Below, piece after piece: positions 1 through 8,428 of a stretch of 64,000 nucleotides of DNA. Origin of the DNA: Paraburkholderia edwinii (GTDB lineage: Bacteria; Pseudomonadota; Gammaproteobacteria; Burkholderiales; Burkholderiaceae); NCBI RefSeq assembly GCF_019428685.1, contig NZ_CP080096.1, positions 930,001 through 994,000 on the forward strand. Direction: 5' to 3'. Both the position numbers and the translations under genes were made by a program. How positions within the stretch are numbered: position 1 is the stretch's first letter; each line of letters opens with the position of its first letter. The notes under the pieces are model-generated. The model searched no databases. It saw only the letters and a program-made list of their open reading frames with translations, and had not been told where the DNA came from.

Positions 1-131
1 ATTACGAGGCCGATGCTGCCGAACGCGCGCCCGAGCGACGCGCTCGGATCGAGAAAACCCAGATGCAAGCGGGCCGGCGCGTCGACGGTAACCGCCGATA
101 GCGGCGCGATGTGGTCAGAGTCAATCGGCAT
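1..131 (-). CDS. beta-RFAP synthase (methanopterin biosynthesis), 5' end only
   Basis: Only the first 43 codons lie in the window; the gene runs off the left edge. The ATG is at 131. After a short lead the protein reads ARLHLGFLDPSASLGR and then FGSIGL, the N-terminal signature of beta-ribofuranosylaminobenzene 5'-phosphate synthase, a GHMP-kinase-fold enzyme that makes the first committed intermediate of tetrahydromethanopterin (H4MPT). In methylotrophic Burkholderiales H4MPT carries formaldehyde oxidation, which fits xoxF 0.8 kb away. It lies downstream of the pterin dehydratase on the same strand (134 bp gap) and may be co-transcribed with it. The call rests on the N-terminal motif and context only. 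Confidence 0.78.
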   Translation of the reverse strand, partial: MPIDSDHIAPLSAVTVDAPARLHLGFLDPSASLGRAFGSIGLV

Positions 132-265
132 GGCAAGCGTGTCCTTGTCGCGTCGTGGTTCGGACCGGGCCGCGCGCCTGCACCGCGCGCGAGCCAGAAG
201 AAGCGAAACAGAAGCTGCAAGGCAAAAGCCATACCACGCACGCGAACCCATCGCGTGCTCCGCGT

Positions 266-652
266 CTAGCCTTTCGGTGCGTCGTACTTGATATAGCGGA
301 AACGCTGATCGTCGGTGGGCGTGCCTTCGAGCGGCCCGCCTTCCTTGCCCGGCTGCCACTGGATCACCTCTTCGATTTTGTTCGCGAGCGCGAAGTCTTT
401 ATCGGTGATCCCTTTAGCCGTGTGCGTCTTCAGCTTCACGATGACGAATGCATAGGACACGGTCAGGTCCGGGTGATGCCACGCGGCTTCGGCGAGATGG
501 CCGACCGTGTTGACCAGCATTAACGTGCCTTTCCAGCTTTCGGTTTTGAATTTGCGCCGCAGCCATCCATCTTCCAGATACCAGTGCTGCAATGCACCCT
601 TAAGACGCTCTTCGACTTCCTGATCTGAATACACTCGCTCGGCTTGTGCCAT
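266..652 (-). CDS. pterin-4a-carbinolamine dehydratase family protein
   Basis: A 128-residue protein from the ATG at 652, which has a GAGGT ribosome site just upstream; an upstream in-frame start at 715 has no such site. The family core is present: HHPDLTVSYAFVIVKLKTH followed by GITDKDFALA, including the HHP pair that forms the active site of 4a-hydroxytetrahydrobiopterin dehydratases. The classical role is recycling the pterin cofactor of aromatic amino acid hydroxylases. Here it sits directly before a beta-RFAP synthase and beside xoxF, as PCD-like genes do in H4MPT gene clusters, so a role in methanopterin metabolism is inferred rather than shown. Confidence 0.85.
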   Translation of the reverse strand: MAQAERVYSDQEVEERLKGALQHWYLEDGWLRRKFKTESWKGTLMLVNTVGHLAEAAWHHPDLTVSYAFVIVKLKTHTAKGITDKDFALANKIEEVIQWQPGKEGGPLEGTPTDDQRFRYIKYDAPKG

Positions 653-964
653 GACTGACCTCGATTGAATGTGACGTTGTATGTGAAGTTGAAAATGAAG
701 CGGGGACGCCCTCAATGTATCGCGTATTTGACACAGTATGTATCGTCATCCGAAGCGAAGCGGCACACCTTGACGCCCACATGCGCGGTACACCGAATAA
801 ACCTCGCGGTCGGCATGGAATATGCGATCAGCCTCCTTATGCATGAGCCGGGCAAAGAATCCGGCTTGGATCTGGTTCGTTACCCGCATCCGGACGGCGC
901 GGCGGGTGTAGCGCGGTAGCGTTTCATCGTGAGGTGGACGGTTTACCCAATCTGGAGGAGACAC
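653..964. other. divergent intergenic region upstream of xoxF
   Basis: 312 bp between the leftward pterin dehydratase and rightward xoxF. It must contain both promoters. A TTGACA hexamer lies near 728 on the + strand but lacks a convincing -10 at normal spacing. The only clear element is the GGAGGAG ribosome site immediately before the xoxF ATG. No coding potential is apparent. Confidence 0.5.
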
Positions 965-2773
965 ATGAACGTACGCACCCTGGTTCTCGGACTGGCGGTG
1001 GCTGCGGCAACGGCACTGAGTTCATTCTTCGCACACGCCGATCCGCAGCTCGATTCGCTGCTGAAGAACCCATCCAACTGGGCTGCACAGGCGGGCGACT
1101 ATGCCAACCATCGCTACAGCCCGCTCAAGCAGATCAACGAGAGCAACGTCGGCAAGCTGCAGGTCGCGTGGACCATGTCCACCGGCGTGCTACGCGGTCA
1201 CGAAGGCTCGCCGCTCGTGATCGGCGACACGATGTACATCCATTCGCCATTCCCTAACAAGGTGATCGCGATCAACCTGAAGGACAAGACCTTCATCTGG
1301 CAATACGAGCCGAAGCAGGACACGCAGGTTATTTCCGTGATGTGTTGCGACACGGTGAACCGCGGTCTCGCGTATGGCGACGGCAAGATCTTCCTGCAGC
1401 AGGCGGACACGACGCTCGTCGCGCTCAACGCGAAGACCGGCGACGTGGTCTGGTCGGCGAAGAACGGCGATCCGAAAGCGGGTGAAACCAACACCAATGC
1501 GCCGCACGTGTTCGGCGACAAGGTGCTGACCGGCATTTCGGGCGGCGAGTTCGGCGTGCGCGGGCGTCTGATCGCTTACGACATCAAGACCGGCAAGGAG
1601 GTCTGGAAAGCGTACAGCACCGGTCCCGACAATGAGATGCTGCTCGACCCCAACAGTACGATGACGTATGCGGACGGCAAGATGGTGCCCGTCGGCGCGG
1701 ATTCGTCGATCAAGAGCTGGAAGGGCGATCAGTGGAAGCTCGGCGGCGGCACCACATGGGGCTGGTATGCGTGGGATCCGAAGCTCAATCTCGTCTACTA
1801 CGGCACCGGCAACCCCGGGACGTGGAACCCGACGCAACGGCCAGGCGACAACAAGTGGTCGATGTCGATCTTCGCTCGCGACCTGAACACCGGCAAGGCG
1901 AAGTGGGTGTATCAGATGACGCCGCATGACGAGTGGGACTACGACGGCGTGAACGAGATGATCCTCGCGGACCTGCCGGTCAACGGCAAGAACGTGCCGG
2001 CGATCGTGCACTTCGACCGCAACGGTTTCGGCTATACGCTGAATCGTGAAACGGGCCAGCTGCTTGTCGCGAACAAGTACGACCCGGCGGTGAACTGGGC
2101 GGAAAGCGTCGATCTGAAGAGCGGCCTGCCGATCCGCAACGCGAGCTACTCGACGCAAAAGGCCGGTCCGGACCACAACGTGAAGGGCATCTGCCCGGCC
2201 GCGCTCGGTTCGAAAGACCAGCAGCCTGCCGCGTTCGATCCGAAGTCGAAGCTGTTCCTCGTGCCGACCAATCACGTCTGTATGGACTACGAGCCGTTCG
2301 ATGTCGACTATGTGTCGGGGCAGCCGTATGTGGGCGCGACGCTGTCGATGTTCCCGGGTCCGAACGAGAACGGTTCGATGGGCAATTTCATCGCGTGGGA
2401 TGCGGCGAAGGGCAAGATCGTCTGGTCGAAGCCGGAGAAGTTCTCGGTGTGGTCCGGCGCGCTCGCAACGGCTGGCGGCATCGTGTTCTACGGCACGCTC
2501 GAAGGCTATATCAAGGCGGTGCGGATCAGCGACGGCAAGGAGCTGTGGAAGTTCAAGACGCCGTCCGGGATCATCGGCAACGTGTTCACGTACACCTATG
2601 ACGGCAAGCAGTTCGTCGGCGTGTATTCGGGCATCGGCGGCTGGGCCGGCATCGGTATGGCAGCGGGTCTGCAGAAGTCGACCGAAGGTCTTGGCGCGGT
2701 CGGCGGCTATCGCGAACTGGCGAAGTACACGGCGCTCGGCGGCACGTTGTTCGTGTTCGCGATCCCGAGCTGA
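965..2773 (+). CDS. xoxF: XoxF-type lanthanide-dependent PQQ methanol dehydrogenase
   Basis: 602 residues, started at the ATG at 965 behind GGAGGAG. A signal peptide of about 24 residues ends in SSFFAHA, so the enzyme is periplasmic. The beta-propeller quinoprotein fold is evident from repeated tryptophan-docking-type segments. The vicinal disulfide pair is Cys127-Cys128. The metal-site motif reads [11 protein letters not shown] with Asp325 and Asp327; the second Asp (two residues after the catalytic one) is the established marker of lanthanide-dependent XoxF, where calcium enzymes (MxaF) carry Ala. It oxidises methanol to formaldehyde or formate and passes electrons to cytochrome c (XoxG, next gene). 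No mxaI small-subunit gene is present, as expected for Xox systems. Confidence 0.96.
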   Translation: MNVRTLVLGLAVAAATALSSFFAHADPQLDSLLKNPSNWAAQAGDYANHRYSPLKQINESNVGKLQVAWTMSTGVLRGHEGSPLVIGDTMYIHSPFPNKVIAINLKDKTFIWQYEPKQDTQVISVMCCDTVNRGLAYGDGKIFLQQADTTLVALNAKTGDVVWSAKNGDPKAGETNTNAPHVFGDKVLTGISGGEFGVRGRLIAYDIKTGKEVWKAYSTGPDNEMLLDPNSTMTYADGKMVPVGADSSIKSWKGDQWKLGGGTTWGWYAWDPKLNLVYYGTGNPGTWNPTQRPGDNKWSMSIFARDLNTGKAKWVYQMTPHDEWDYDGVNEMILADLPVNGKNVPAIVHFDRNGFGYTLNRETGQLLVANKYDPAVNWAESVDLKSGLPIRNASYSTQKAGPDHNVKGICPAALGSKDQQPAAFDPKSKLFLVPTNHVCMDYEPFDVDYVSGQPYVGATLSMFPGPNENGSMGNFIAWDAAKGKIVWSKPEKFSVWSGALATAGGIVFYGTLEGYIKAVRISDGKELWKFKTPSGIIGNVFTYTYDGKQFVGVYSGIGGWAGIGMAAGLQKSTEGLGAVGGYRELAKYTALGGTLFVFAIPS

Positions 2774-2971
2774 GCGAGCTGATGGCGCGCTGAGGATGCA
2801 GGCTTCCACGGCTGAAGTGGAAGCCTGTATTTAAAGAGTAGTGATACGAAATATCGGGGGCGCACATTCCGCACTGCGATGGCATGCGGTATGCGCGCCA
2901 TCCGGCGGCACGGTGACTGGAAGCCGGGCTGCCGGGCGTGCAAGCAGACAGTGTGGATGGGGGACGAACGC

Positions 2972-3385
2972 ATGAAAGGCCGTTTGATGTTGTTGCCGTT
3001 TGCAGTGGCTGTATGTGCATGGCCAGTCGCATATGGGCAGACCAATGCCCCGCAGATGAAACCCGTTGCCTACAAGGTGGTAGACGGCAACAAGGTCGAT
3101 GGAGACACCTACCTCGGTTGGAAAACGTGGCGCGCGCTAGCCTGCGAACGCTGTCACGGCGCAAAGCAGGAAGGTCTCGTCGGCCCGTCGCTCATCGACG
3201 CATTCAAAACGCTCGACAAGAACGAATTCCATCGCACCGTATTCGGCGGACGCATCGACAAGGGTATGCCCGACTTTAGCTCGAGCCAGATGATGCAAAA
3301 GAATTGGGAAAATCTTTATGCGTACCTGAAAGGGCGTTCCGACGGAAAGATCAATCCGGGCGATCTTCAGCCGCTCGACAAATGA
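2972..3385 (+). CDS. xoxG: XoxG cytochrome c, electron acceptor of XoxF
   Basis: 137 residues from the ATG at 2972, preceded by a GGGGGA ribosome site; an earlier in-frame ATG at 2957 is possible. An N-terminal signal peptide ends near residue 22 (AYGQ). A single heme c site CERCH covers Cys58, Cys61 and His62, and Met99 in KGMPDF is the probable axial ligand. It lies 198 bp after xoxF and 65 bp before xoxJ, the standard xoxFGJ order. Assignment as the specific XoxF acceptor is by position. Confidence 0.9.
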   Translation: MKGRLMLLPFAVAVCAWPVAYGQTNAPQMKPVAYKVVDGNKVDGDTYLGWKTWRALACERCHGAKQEGLVGPSLIDAFKTLDKNEFHRTVFGGRIDKGMPDFSSSQMMQKNWENLYAYLKGRSDGKINPGDLQPLDK

Positions 3386-3450
3386 CCTGATTGCGGACCC
3401 CGCCCGTCGGCCCTATCGGTTTCCCGATGTTTCCCGTTCCGGAGAGAGTC

Positions 3451-4359
3451 ATGTCCGCTCGCAGAACCCGATTTGCTTTCGCCATGCGCGTCGCGCTCGT
3501 GCTTTCGAGTGCGTGCTGCGCGGCGCCTTTTACGTATGCGCAAAACGCGCCGTCGCTGCCGAATAACGACGGCGCCGACAAGGTGTTGCGCGTATGCGCT
3601 GACCCGAACAACCTGCCGTTGTCGAACGACAAGGGCGAAGGCTACGAGAACAAGATCGCCGAAGCCATGGCAAGCGATTTTGGCTACAAGGTCGAATACA
3701 CCTTCTTCCCGCAGCGCATGGGCTTCGTGCGCAACACGCTGCGCGATAAGGAGCCCAATACCGAGCGCTACAAGTGCGATCTGATTATCGGCGTGCCGCG
3801 CGGCTACGACATGACGGCGACGACGCGCGCGTATCTGCATTCGACTTACGCGATGGTGTTCAACAAGAAGCCCGAGTTCGCGAGTATCAACACACCGAGC
3901 GATCTGCTGAAGCTGCCGCCCGATCAGTTGAAGAAACTGCGTTTGGGCATTTTCGCGCAGACACCCGCGGTGGACTGGCTGCTCGCGAACAACCTGATCG
4001 ACCAGGCGGTGTCGTATCAGGCACAAAGCGGCGACCCGCAGGCTTTTCCGGGCGAGATGATCCAGCATGACCTGAAGCAGGGCAACGTCGACGTCGTCTT
4101 CGTCTGGGGGCCGATTGCCGGTTACTTCGTGAAGCGCTCGGGCGATACCGCGAGGCTGGTGCCGTTCCCGCCGCAGCCGGGCATCCGCTTCGACTTCGAG
4201 ATCGCGATGGGGACGCGCCACGGCGAAAAGGCCTGGCACGACAAGATCGATCAATGGATCGCCACGCATCAGGACAAGATCAATACGATTCTCACGAGTT
4301 ACGACGTGCCGCTGTTGCCGATTGCCAGCACGCCCGTTGCGTCGAATACGCCGCAATGA
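3451..4359 (+). CDS. xoxJ: XoxJ periplasmic binding-protein-like protein
   Basis: 302 residues from the ATG at 3451 behind GGAGAGAG. A signal peptide ends around FTYAQ. The body resembles extracellular solute-binding family 3 proteins of the MxaJ/XoxJ type: LRVCADPNNLPLSN near the mature N-terminus, then GYENKIAEAMA and CDLIIGVPRGYDM. XoxJ is thought to interact with and help activate XoxF in the periplasm; no transported ligand is known. The stop codon overlaps the start of the next gene (ATGA), so the following unknown protein is probably translated in a coupled way. Confidence 0.92.
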   Translation: MSARRTRFAFAMRVALVLSSACCAAPFTYAQNAPSLPNNDGADKVLRVCADPNNLPLSNDKGEGYENKIAEAMASDFGYKVEYTFFPQRMGFVRNTLRDKEPNTERYKCDLIIGVPRGYDMTATTRAYLHSTYAMVFNKKPEFASINTPSDLLKLPPDQLKKLRLGIFAQTPAVDWLLANNLIDQAVSYQAQSGDPQAFPGEMIQHDLKQGNVDVVFVWGPIAGYFVKRSGDTARLVPFPPQPGIRFDFEIAMGTRHGEKAWHDKIDQWIATHQDKINTILTSYDVPLLPIASTPVASNTPQ

Positions 4360-5216
4360 TGGACAGGCCTGCGAATTTCGTGCGGCGCGAGGCCGCGAGG
4401 TGCCGGGTGCGAAGTGCGACAACACAGTTGTCGTGGCGCGTAGCGGCGGGCGGCCTGCTTGCGGTGGCCGCGCTTGCCTTGACGCCGCGTGCGTCGCATG
4501 GGGCCTCGCCGGCCGCATCCGGTGCATCGGCTACGTCGCCAGCATCGCAAGCGGAAGCCGATATCGCGCCGGCCGAGCGGCTGCTATTTATGACGCCGCA
4601 TTTGCGCGGTGTCGCGGCGCAAACCGAACTCGACTATGCGATGACGCTGTCGCATCCGCCTGAAAAGGCTAGCGACACCGTGCGCGTGCTCGTGACAAGC
4701 GCGAACAACTCGGGCGATGACGCGAGCGTTAGCGATCGCACGGGCAAGGTGTCGGTGCCGTCGGGCGGACTGCCGTGCAATCCGGTGATCGTCTATTTTC
4801 TCGAGCACGATATTGCCGAGATGGAGCAGTTGACGGGTGGCCAGCGCCGCTATTTCCAGAAGCGCGTGCGGCTCGCGCTTGCGGCGAATCCGCCTATCAC
4901 GCAAGTGACGAGCAATGCGAACGGTAAGACCGTGAAGGCGCGCAAGATCGAGATCCAGCCGTATCTGAACGATCCGAACGCGCAGCGCTTTCCCGATTTC
5001 GTCGCCAAGCGCTATACGTTCGTGCTTGCCGACGACGTGCCCGGCGGCGTGACTCTGATTCGCACCGAGGTGCCCGGCGAGAACAACGACTTCGCGCATC
5101 CGAAGCTGATCGAGACGCTGACCTTCACGGGCGCCTTGCGCAAGCTCGTGCCGCCACCGGCGCATGGCACGCCGGCGCCGCCACCGCCGCCGAACGGCCC
5201 GCGCGCGAGCCGGTGA
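4356..5216 (+). CDS. exported protein of unknown function coupled to xoxJ
   Basis: 286 residues; the ATG at 4356 overlaps the xoxJ stop (ATGA), with a second ATG at 4359. A hydrophobic stretch around residues 27-48 followed by an Ala/Ser-rich segment suggests an N-terminal export signal or anchor. The mature part has no motif I recognise. It contains LPCNPVIVYFLEHDIAEMEQ, a block around QRRYFQKRVRLALAANPP, and a proline-rich tail with PPPPPP near the C-terminus. One Cys sits in LPCNP. Coupling to xoxJ suggests a role in XoxF maturation or electron transfer, but this is inference from position only. Confidence 0.7.
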   Translation: MMDRPANFVRREAARCRVRSATTQLSWRVAAGGLLAVAALALTPRASHGASPAASGASATSPASQAEADIAPAERLLFMTPHLRGVAAQTELDYAMTLSHPPEKASDTVRVLVTSANNSGDDASVSDRTGKVSVPSGGLPCNPVIVYFLEHDIAEMEQLTGGQRRYFQKRVRLALAANPPITQVTSNANGKTVKARKIEIQPYLNDPNAQRFPDFVAKRYTFVLADDVPGGVTLIRTEVPGENNDFAHPKLIETLTFTGALRKLVPPPAHGTPAPPPPPNGPRASR

Positions 5217-5367
5217 AGAGACGGCTCGCGGACCGCTGATGCAACTGCTTATGCAACCGCTCATGCGATCTCATAGGCAGCCGCTGGAGGAATCGCAGGC
5301 AAGCCGCTGACCGACCGCGTGCAAGCCGCCGAGGACGGCCGGAAGAACATTCACCGCGGGAGGCAAC

Positions 5368-6429
5368 GTGAACCTGATTCGGGCGCTGACGCTGCGGCAA
5401 TTGCAGATCTTCGTGATCGCGAGCCGTCTGCCGAGCTTCGCGCGCGCGGCCGAAGAGCTTCACTTGTCGCAGCCCGCGGTATCGATGCAGATTCGCCAGC
5501 TCGAAGAGGCGCTTGGCCTGCCGTTGTTCGAGCGCGTGTCGCGGCGGCTTACGCTGACCGAGGCGGGCGAACGCCTGTCGCATCACGCGAGCCGCATCAT
5601 CGGCGAGATCAAGGACATCGAGGACACGATGACCTCGCTCGCGCAAGCCGATAGCGGCACGATCGCGGTCAGCATCGTCAGTTCGGCGACGCATTTCGCG
5701 CCCAAGCTGCTCGCGCTCTATTCGCGGCAATTCCCGAAGGTGGACGTGCATTTCTCGGTCGGCAATCGCGAGACGCTGCTGCGCCTGTTGCAGGACAACG
5801 CGACCGATCTCGCGATCATGGGGCGCCCGCCGCCCGAACTCGGTACGACCGCCGAACCGCTTGCGCGGCATCCGCATGTGATCATTGCGCCGCTCGATCA
5901 TCCATTGCGCGATGCACGCCGTTTCGATTTGCAGGAACTGGCCGGCGATACGTTTTTGCTGCGCGAAACCGGTTCAGGCACGCGTGCCGTCGTCGAGCAT
6001 ATGTTCCGGCAGCATCTTTTTACGCCGGCGCGCTGCGTAACGCTCGGCAGCAACGAGACGATCAAGCAGGCCGTGATGGCCGGCATGGGCGTGAGCCTGC
6101 TGTCGCTGCATACGCTGTCGCTCGAATTGCGCGCGGGCGCGCTTGCGGTGCTCGACGTAAACGGTACGCCGCTCGAGCGGACCTGGCAGATCGTGCATCT
6201 GGCGTCGAAGCAGCTTTCGCCGACCTGCGTCGCGTTCCGGCGCTTCATGCTCGAACAGGCGGAGCCGTTTCTCGAGCGCGAATATGCGGAGTTTTTGCGG
6301 AGCTTGTCTCCGGCCGCGGCGCGGCGAGCGGCGGCGGCCGCCGCGGCCGATGGTTCGGGTTCGGGGTCCGCCGGTTCCGCGAACGGCAGCGGCGACGGTG
6401 GCGCGCCGGACCGGACGGCGGCGCGCTAA
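5368..6429 (+). CDS. LysR-family regulator, CbbR-like
   Basis: 353 residues with a GTG start at 5368 behind GGGAGG. The N-terminal winged helix-turn-helix is clear (LPSFARAAEELHLSQPAVS, then QIRQLEEALGLPLFERV), followed by a LysR substrate-binding domain to about residue 305. The effector domain (SIVSSATHFAPKLLALYSRQ, VGNRETLLRLL) resembles CbbR-like regulators. The last 45 residues are an unusual Ala/Gly/Ser-rich tail. The stop overlaps the next gene's ATG (TAATG), so it is co-transcribed with the quinoprotein relay genes and probably controls them or the xox genes. No divergent target gene is present. Confidence 0.88.
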   Translation: MNLIRALTLRQLQIFVIASRLPSFARAAEELHLSQPAVSMQIRQLEEALGLPLFERVSRRLTLTEAGERLSHHASRIIGEIKDIEDTMTSLAQADSGTIAVSIVSSATHFAPKLLALYSRQFPKVDVHFSVGNRETLLRLLQDNATDLAIMGRPPPELGTTAEPLARHPHVIIAPLDHPLRDARRFDLQELAGDTFLLRETGSGTRAVVEHMFRQHLFTPARCVTLGSNETIKQAVMAGMGVSLLSLHTLSLELRAGALAVLDVNGTPLERTWQIVHLASKQLSPTCVAFRRFMLEQAEPFLEREYAEFLRSLSPAAARRAAAAAAADGSGSGSAGSANGSGDGGAPDRTAAR

Positions 6430-7505
6430 TGCCCGGTGGCCGTATTCCTATCCGTATGAAGCGACGCGGCGTTGAGGGTGGTGCGCTGCGCAATGGCGCC
6501 CTTTTCGTATGGAACGTGCCGCGCGAATCGATCTCGGCTCGGCTCGGGATCTCGGCGCGCGTTCGTTTGTTCGCGCGCGTGACGCTGCTTGCGATGGCTG
6601 CGGGCTTCGGCACGGCTGTCGCACAGCCCGCCGCGCAGAAAGCCGCTCAACCGCTTTCCGTCGTCCAGCTCGAGCCCGGCCTCTACTTTCACCGCGGCCA
6701 GGATAACGTCGCGACCCGCGAAAACGGCGGCGATATCGCAAACGTCGGCTTTATCGTCGGCTCGCGCTGCGTTGCGGTAATCGACACGGGCGGCACCGCG
6801 ACCGAAGGACACGCCTTGCGCGCGGCGATCCGCGCGGTGACGCCGTTACACGTTTGCTACGTGATCAACACGCATATGCACCCGGACCATATTTTCGGCA
6901 ACGTCGCGTTTGCCGCCGATCATCCGCAATTCGTCGGCAGCGCGACCCTCGCGGAAGCGGAGGCGTCGCACGAAGAGAGCTATATGCGCGCACTCAAGCG
7001 CGAGCTCGGCGACCTCGCGGACGGCAGCGTCATCGTGCCGCCGACGCTGCCCGTGACCGGCAGCCTGAAACTCGATCTGGGAAAACGCGTGCTGCGGCTG
7101 CAGACCTGGAAAACAGCCCATACGAACAACGATCTGACCGTCTACGATGAAGCTAGCGGCACGCTGATCGCAGGCGACCTGCTGTTCGCCGGATGCATTC
7201 CGGTCATCGATGGCGCCGTGCTCGGCTGGCTCGACGATATCGCGGCGATTCGCGCCATGAATCCGCGCCGTGTCGAGCCGGGCCACGGTCCGCTCGACGC
7301 GCCGTGGCGCGAAGCGCTCGCTGCGCAAGAGGCGTACCTGTCGCATCTCGTGCGCGACGTGCGCGCGGCGATCAAACAGGGCAAGACGATGCAGCAGGCG
7401 GTCGATACGATCGGTCAGGATGAACGCGGCAAGTGGCGGCTATTCGATATCTACCATCGCCGCAATGTGACGGCCGCGTATGCGGAGCTCGAGTGGGAGC
7501 AATGA
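6429..7505 (+). CDS. quinoprotein relay system zinc metallohydrolase (MBL fold, intact metal site)
   Basis: 358 residues if started at the ATG at 6429 that overlaps the LysR stop; an ATG at 6456 is an alternative. A hydrophobic export segment lies around residues 45-66 (ending AVAQ). The metallo-beta-lactamase signature NTHMHPDH (His149, His151, Asp153, His154) is intact, with a further His in TAHTNND and one in EPGHGP, so two metals can bind. It belongs to the SoxH-related metallohydrolases that occur with a fused SoxYZ-like carrier beside PQQ dehydrogenases. The substrate is unknown; a thioester or persulfide on the carrier is a reasonable guess. Confidence 0.85.
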   Translation: MPGGRIPIRMKRRGVEGGALRNGALFVWNVPRESISARLGISARVRLFARVTLLAMAAGFGTAVAQPAAQKAAQPLSVVQLEPGLYFHRGQDNVATRENGGDIANVGFIVGSRCVAVIDTGGTATEGHALRAAIRAVTPLHVCYVINTHMHPDHIFGNVAFAADHPQFVGSATLAEAEASHEESYMRALKRELGDLADGSVIVPPTLPVTGSLKLDLGKRVLRLQTWKTAHTNNDLTVYDEASGTLIAGDLLFAGCIPVIDGAVLGWLDDIAAIRAMNPRRVEPGHGPLDAPWREALAAQEAYLSHLVRDVRAAIKQGKTMQQAVDTIGQDERGKWRLFDIYHRRNVTAAYAELEWEQ

Positions 7506-7549
7506 TCGGCGTGTACCCGCTGTGGTTCAGAAGGGTAGAGGAGCTTGAA

Positions 7550-8428
7550 ATGAACAACATTGCGAAAAGCGCGTTAGCAGGGTTTTTTACGGCTTTCGTC
7601 GTGCTCGCCACGACGTTTGCCGTGAGCGGCGCCGCGTATGCGGAAGAACATCCGGAAGACAACCCGGACACGCCCGCGCGCTGGGTCGACTTCAAGGATG
7701 GCACCTTCAAGGGCCGCACGATCGATACGCATGCGGACGCGGTCATCAAGCTCGACGCGCCGGCGCGTGCGGCGGACGGCGCCGTCGTGCCGATTGCGAT
7801 TGCCGCGCAATTCCCGCAGACGCCCGCGCGCTACATCAAGAAGGTGTACCTGTATATCGACGAGAATCCGGAGCCGTATGCGGGCTCGTTCTCGTTTACG
7901 CCCGAATCGGGCTTCGCGACGATCGAAACGCGCGTGCGCGTCGAAGACTATACGTTTATGCGCGCGATCGCCGAAACCAACGACGGCAAGCTCTATAGCT
8001 CGGTGCGTTTCGTGAAGGCATCGGGCGGCTGCTCGGCCCCCGCGGGCAAGGATGATGCGGCAGCCGAAGCGGGCGCGGGCCAGGTACGGCTAACACTGCA
8101 AGGTCAGACGGTGGCCGGCAAGCCGCAGCTCGCGCAGCTGATGGTCAGGCATCCGAACCGCACCGGCATGGCGATGAACCAGGTCACGCGCAACTACGCG
8201 ACAGCGTATTTCGTGCGCAAGGTGACGGTTAGCTATGGCGACAAGCCGGTGATGGTCGCGGATGTCAATTTCTCGATCAGCGAGAACCCAAACTTCCGTT
8301 TCTGGTTCGTGCCGCATGGCGACGGCGAACTGAAGGCGCGTGTCGAAGACTCGAAGAGCAAGCAGTTCGAGGCTGAGGTCGCGGTCAGCCCGCAAGCGGT
8401 CGCGCAGAATGCGTCGTCGAAACTGTGA
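7550..8428 (+). CDS. quinoprotein dehydrogenase-associated SoxYZ-like carrier
   Basis: 292 residues from the ATG at 7550 behind AGAGGAG. A signal peptide ends near AAYAEE. The first half resembles SoxY and closes with a GGC motif (Cys161 in SGGCSAP), the swinging-arm cysteine that carries sulfur intermediates in SoxY. The second half resembles SoxZ (VRLTLQGQTVAGKPQLAQL, then MVRHPNRTGM). SoxY and SoxZ are normally separate subunits; the fused form is known to accompany quinoprotein dehydrogenases. No other sox genes (soxABCDX) are nearby, so thiosulfate oxidation is unlikely. It overlaps the following gene at TGATG. Confidence 0.9.
   Translation: MNNIAKSALAGFFTAFVVLATTFAVSGAAYAEEHPEDNPDTPARWVDFKDGTFKGRTIDTHADAVIKLDAPARAADGAVVPIAIAAQFPQTPARYIKKVYLYIDENPEPYAGSFSFTPESGFATIETRVRVEDYTFMRAIAETNDGKLYSSVRFVKASGGCSAPAGKDDAAAEAGAGQVRLTLQGQTVAGKPQLAQLMVRHPNRTGMAMNQVTRNYATAYFVRKVTVSYGDKPVMVADVNFSISENPNFRFWFVPHGDGELKARVEDSKSKQFEAEVAVSPQAVAQNASSKL

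Noticed and set aside
1190..2809. Long open frame antisense to xoxF
   Set aside because: GC-rich shadow frame: Arg/Ala/His-rich, no domain, no ribosome site, fully covered by xoxF.
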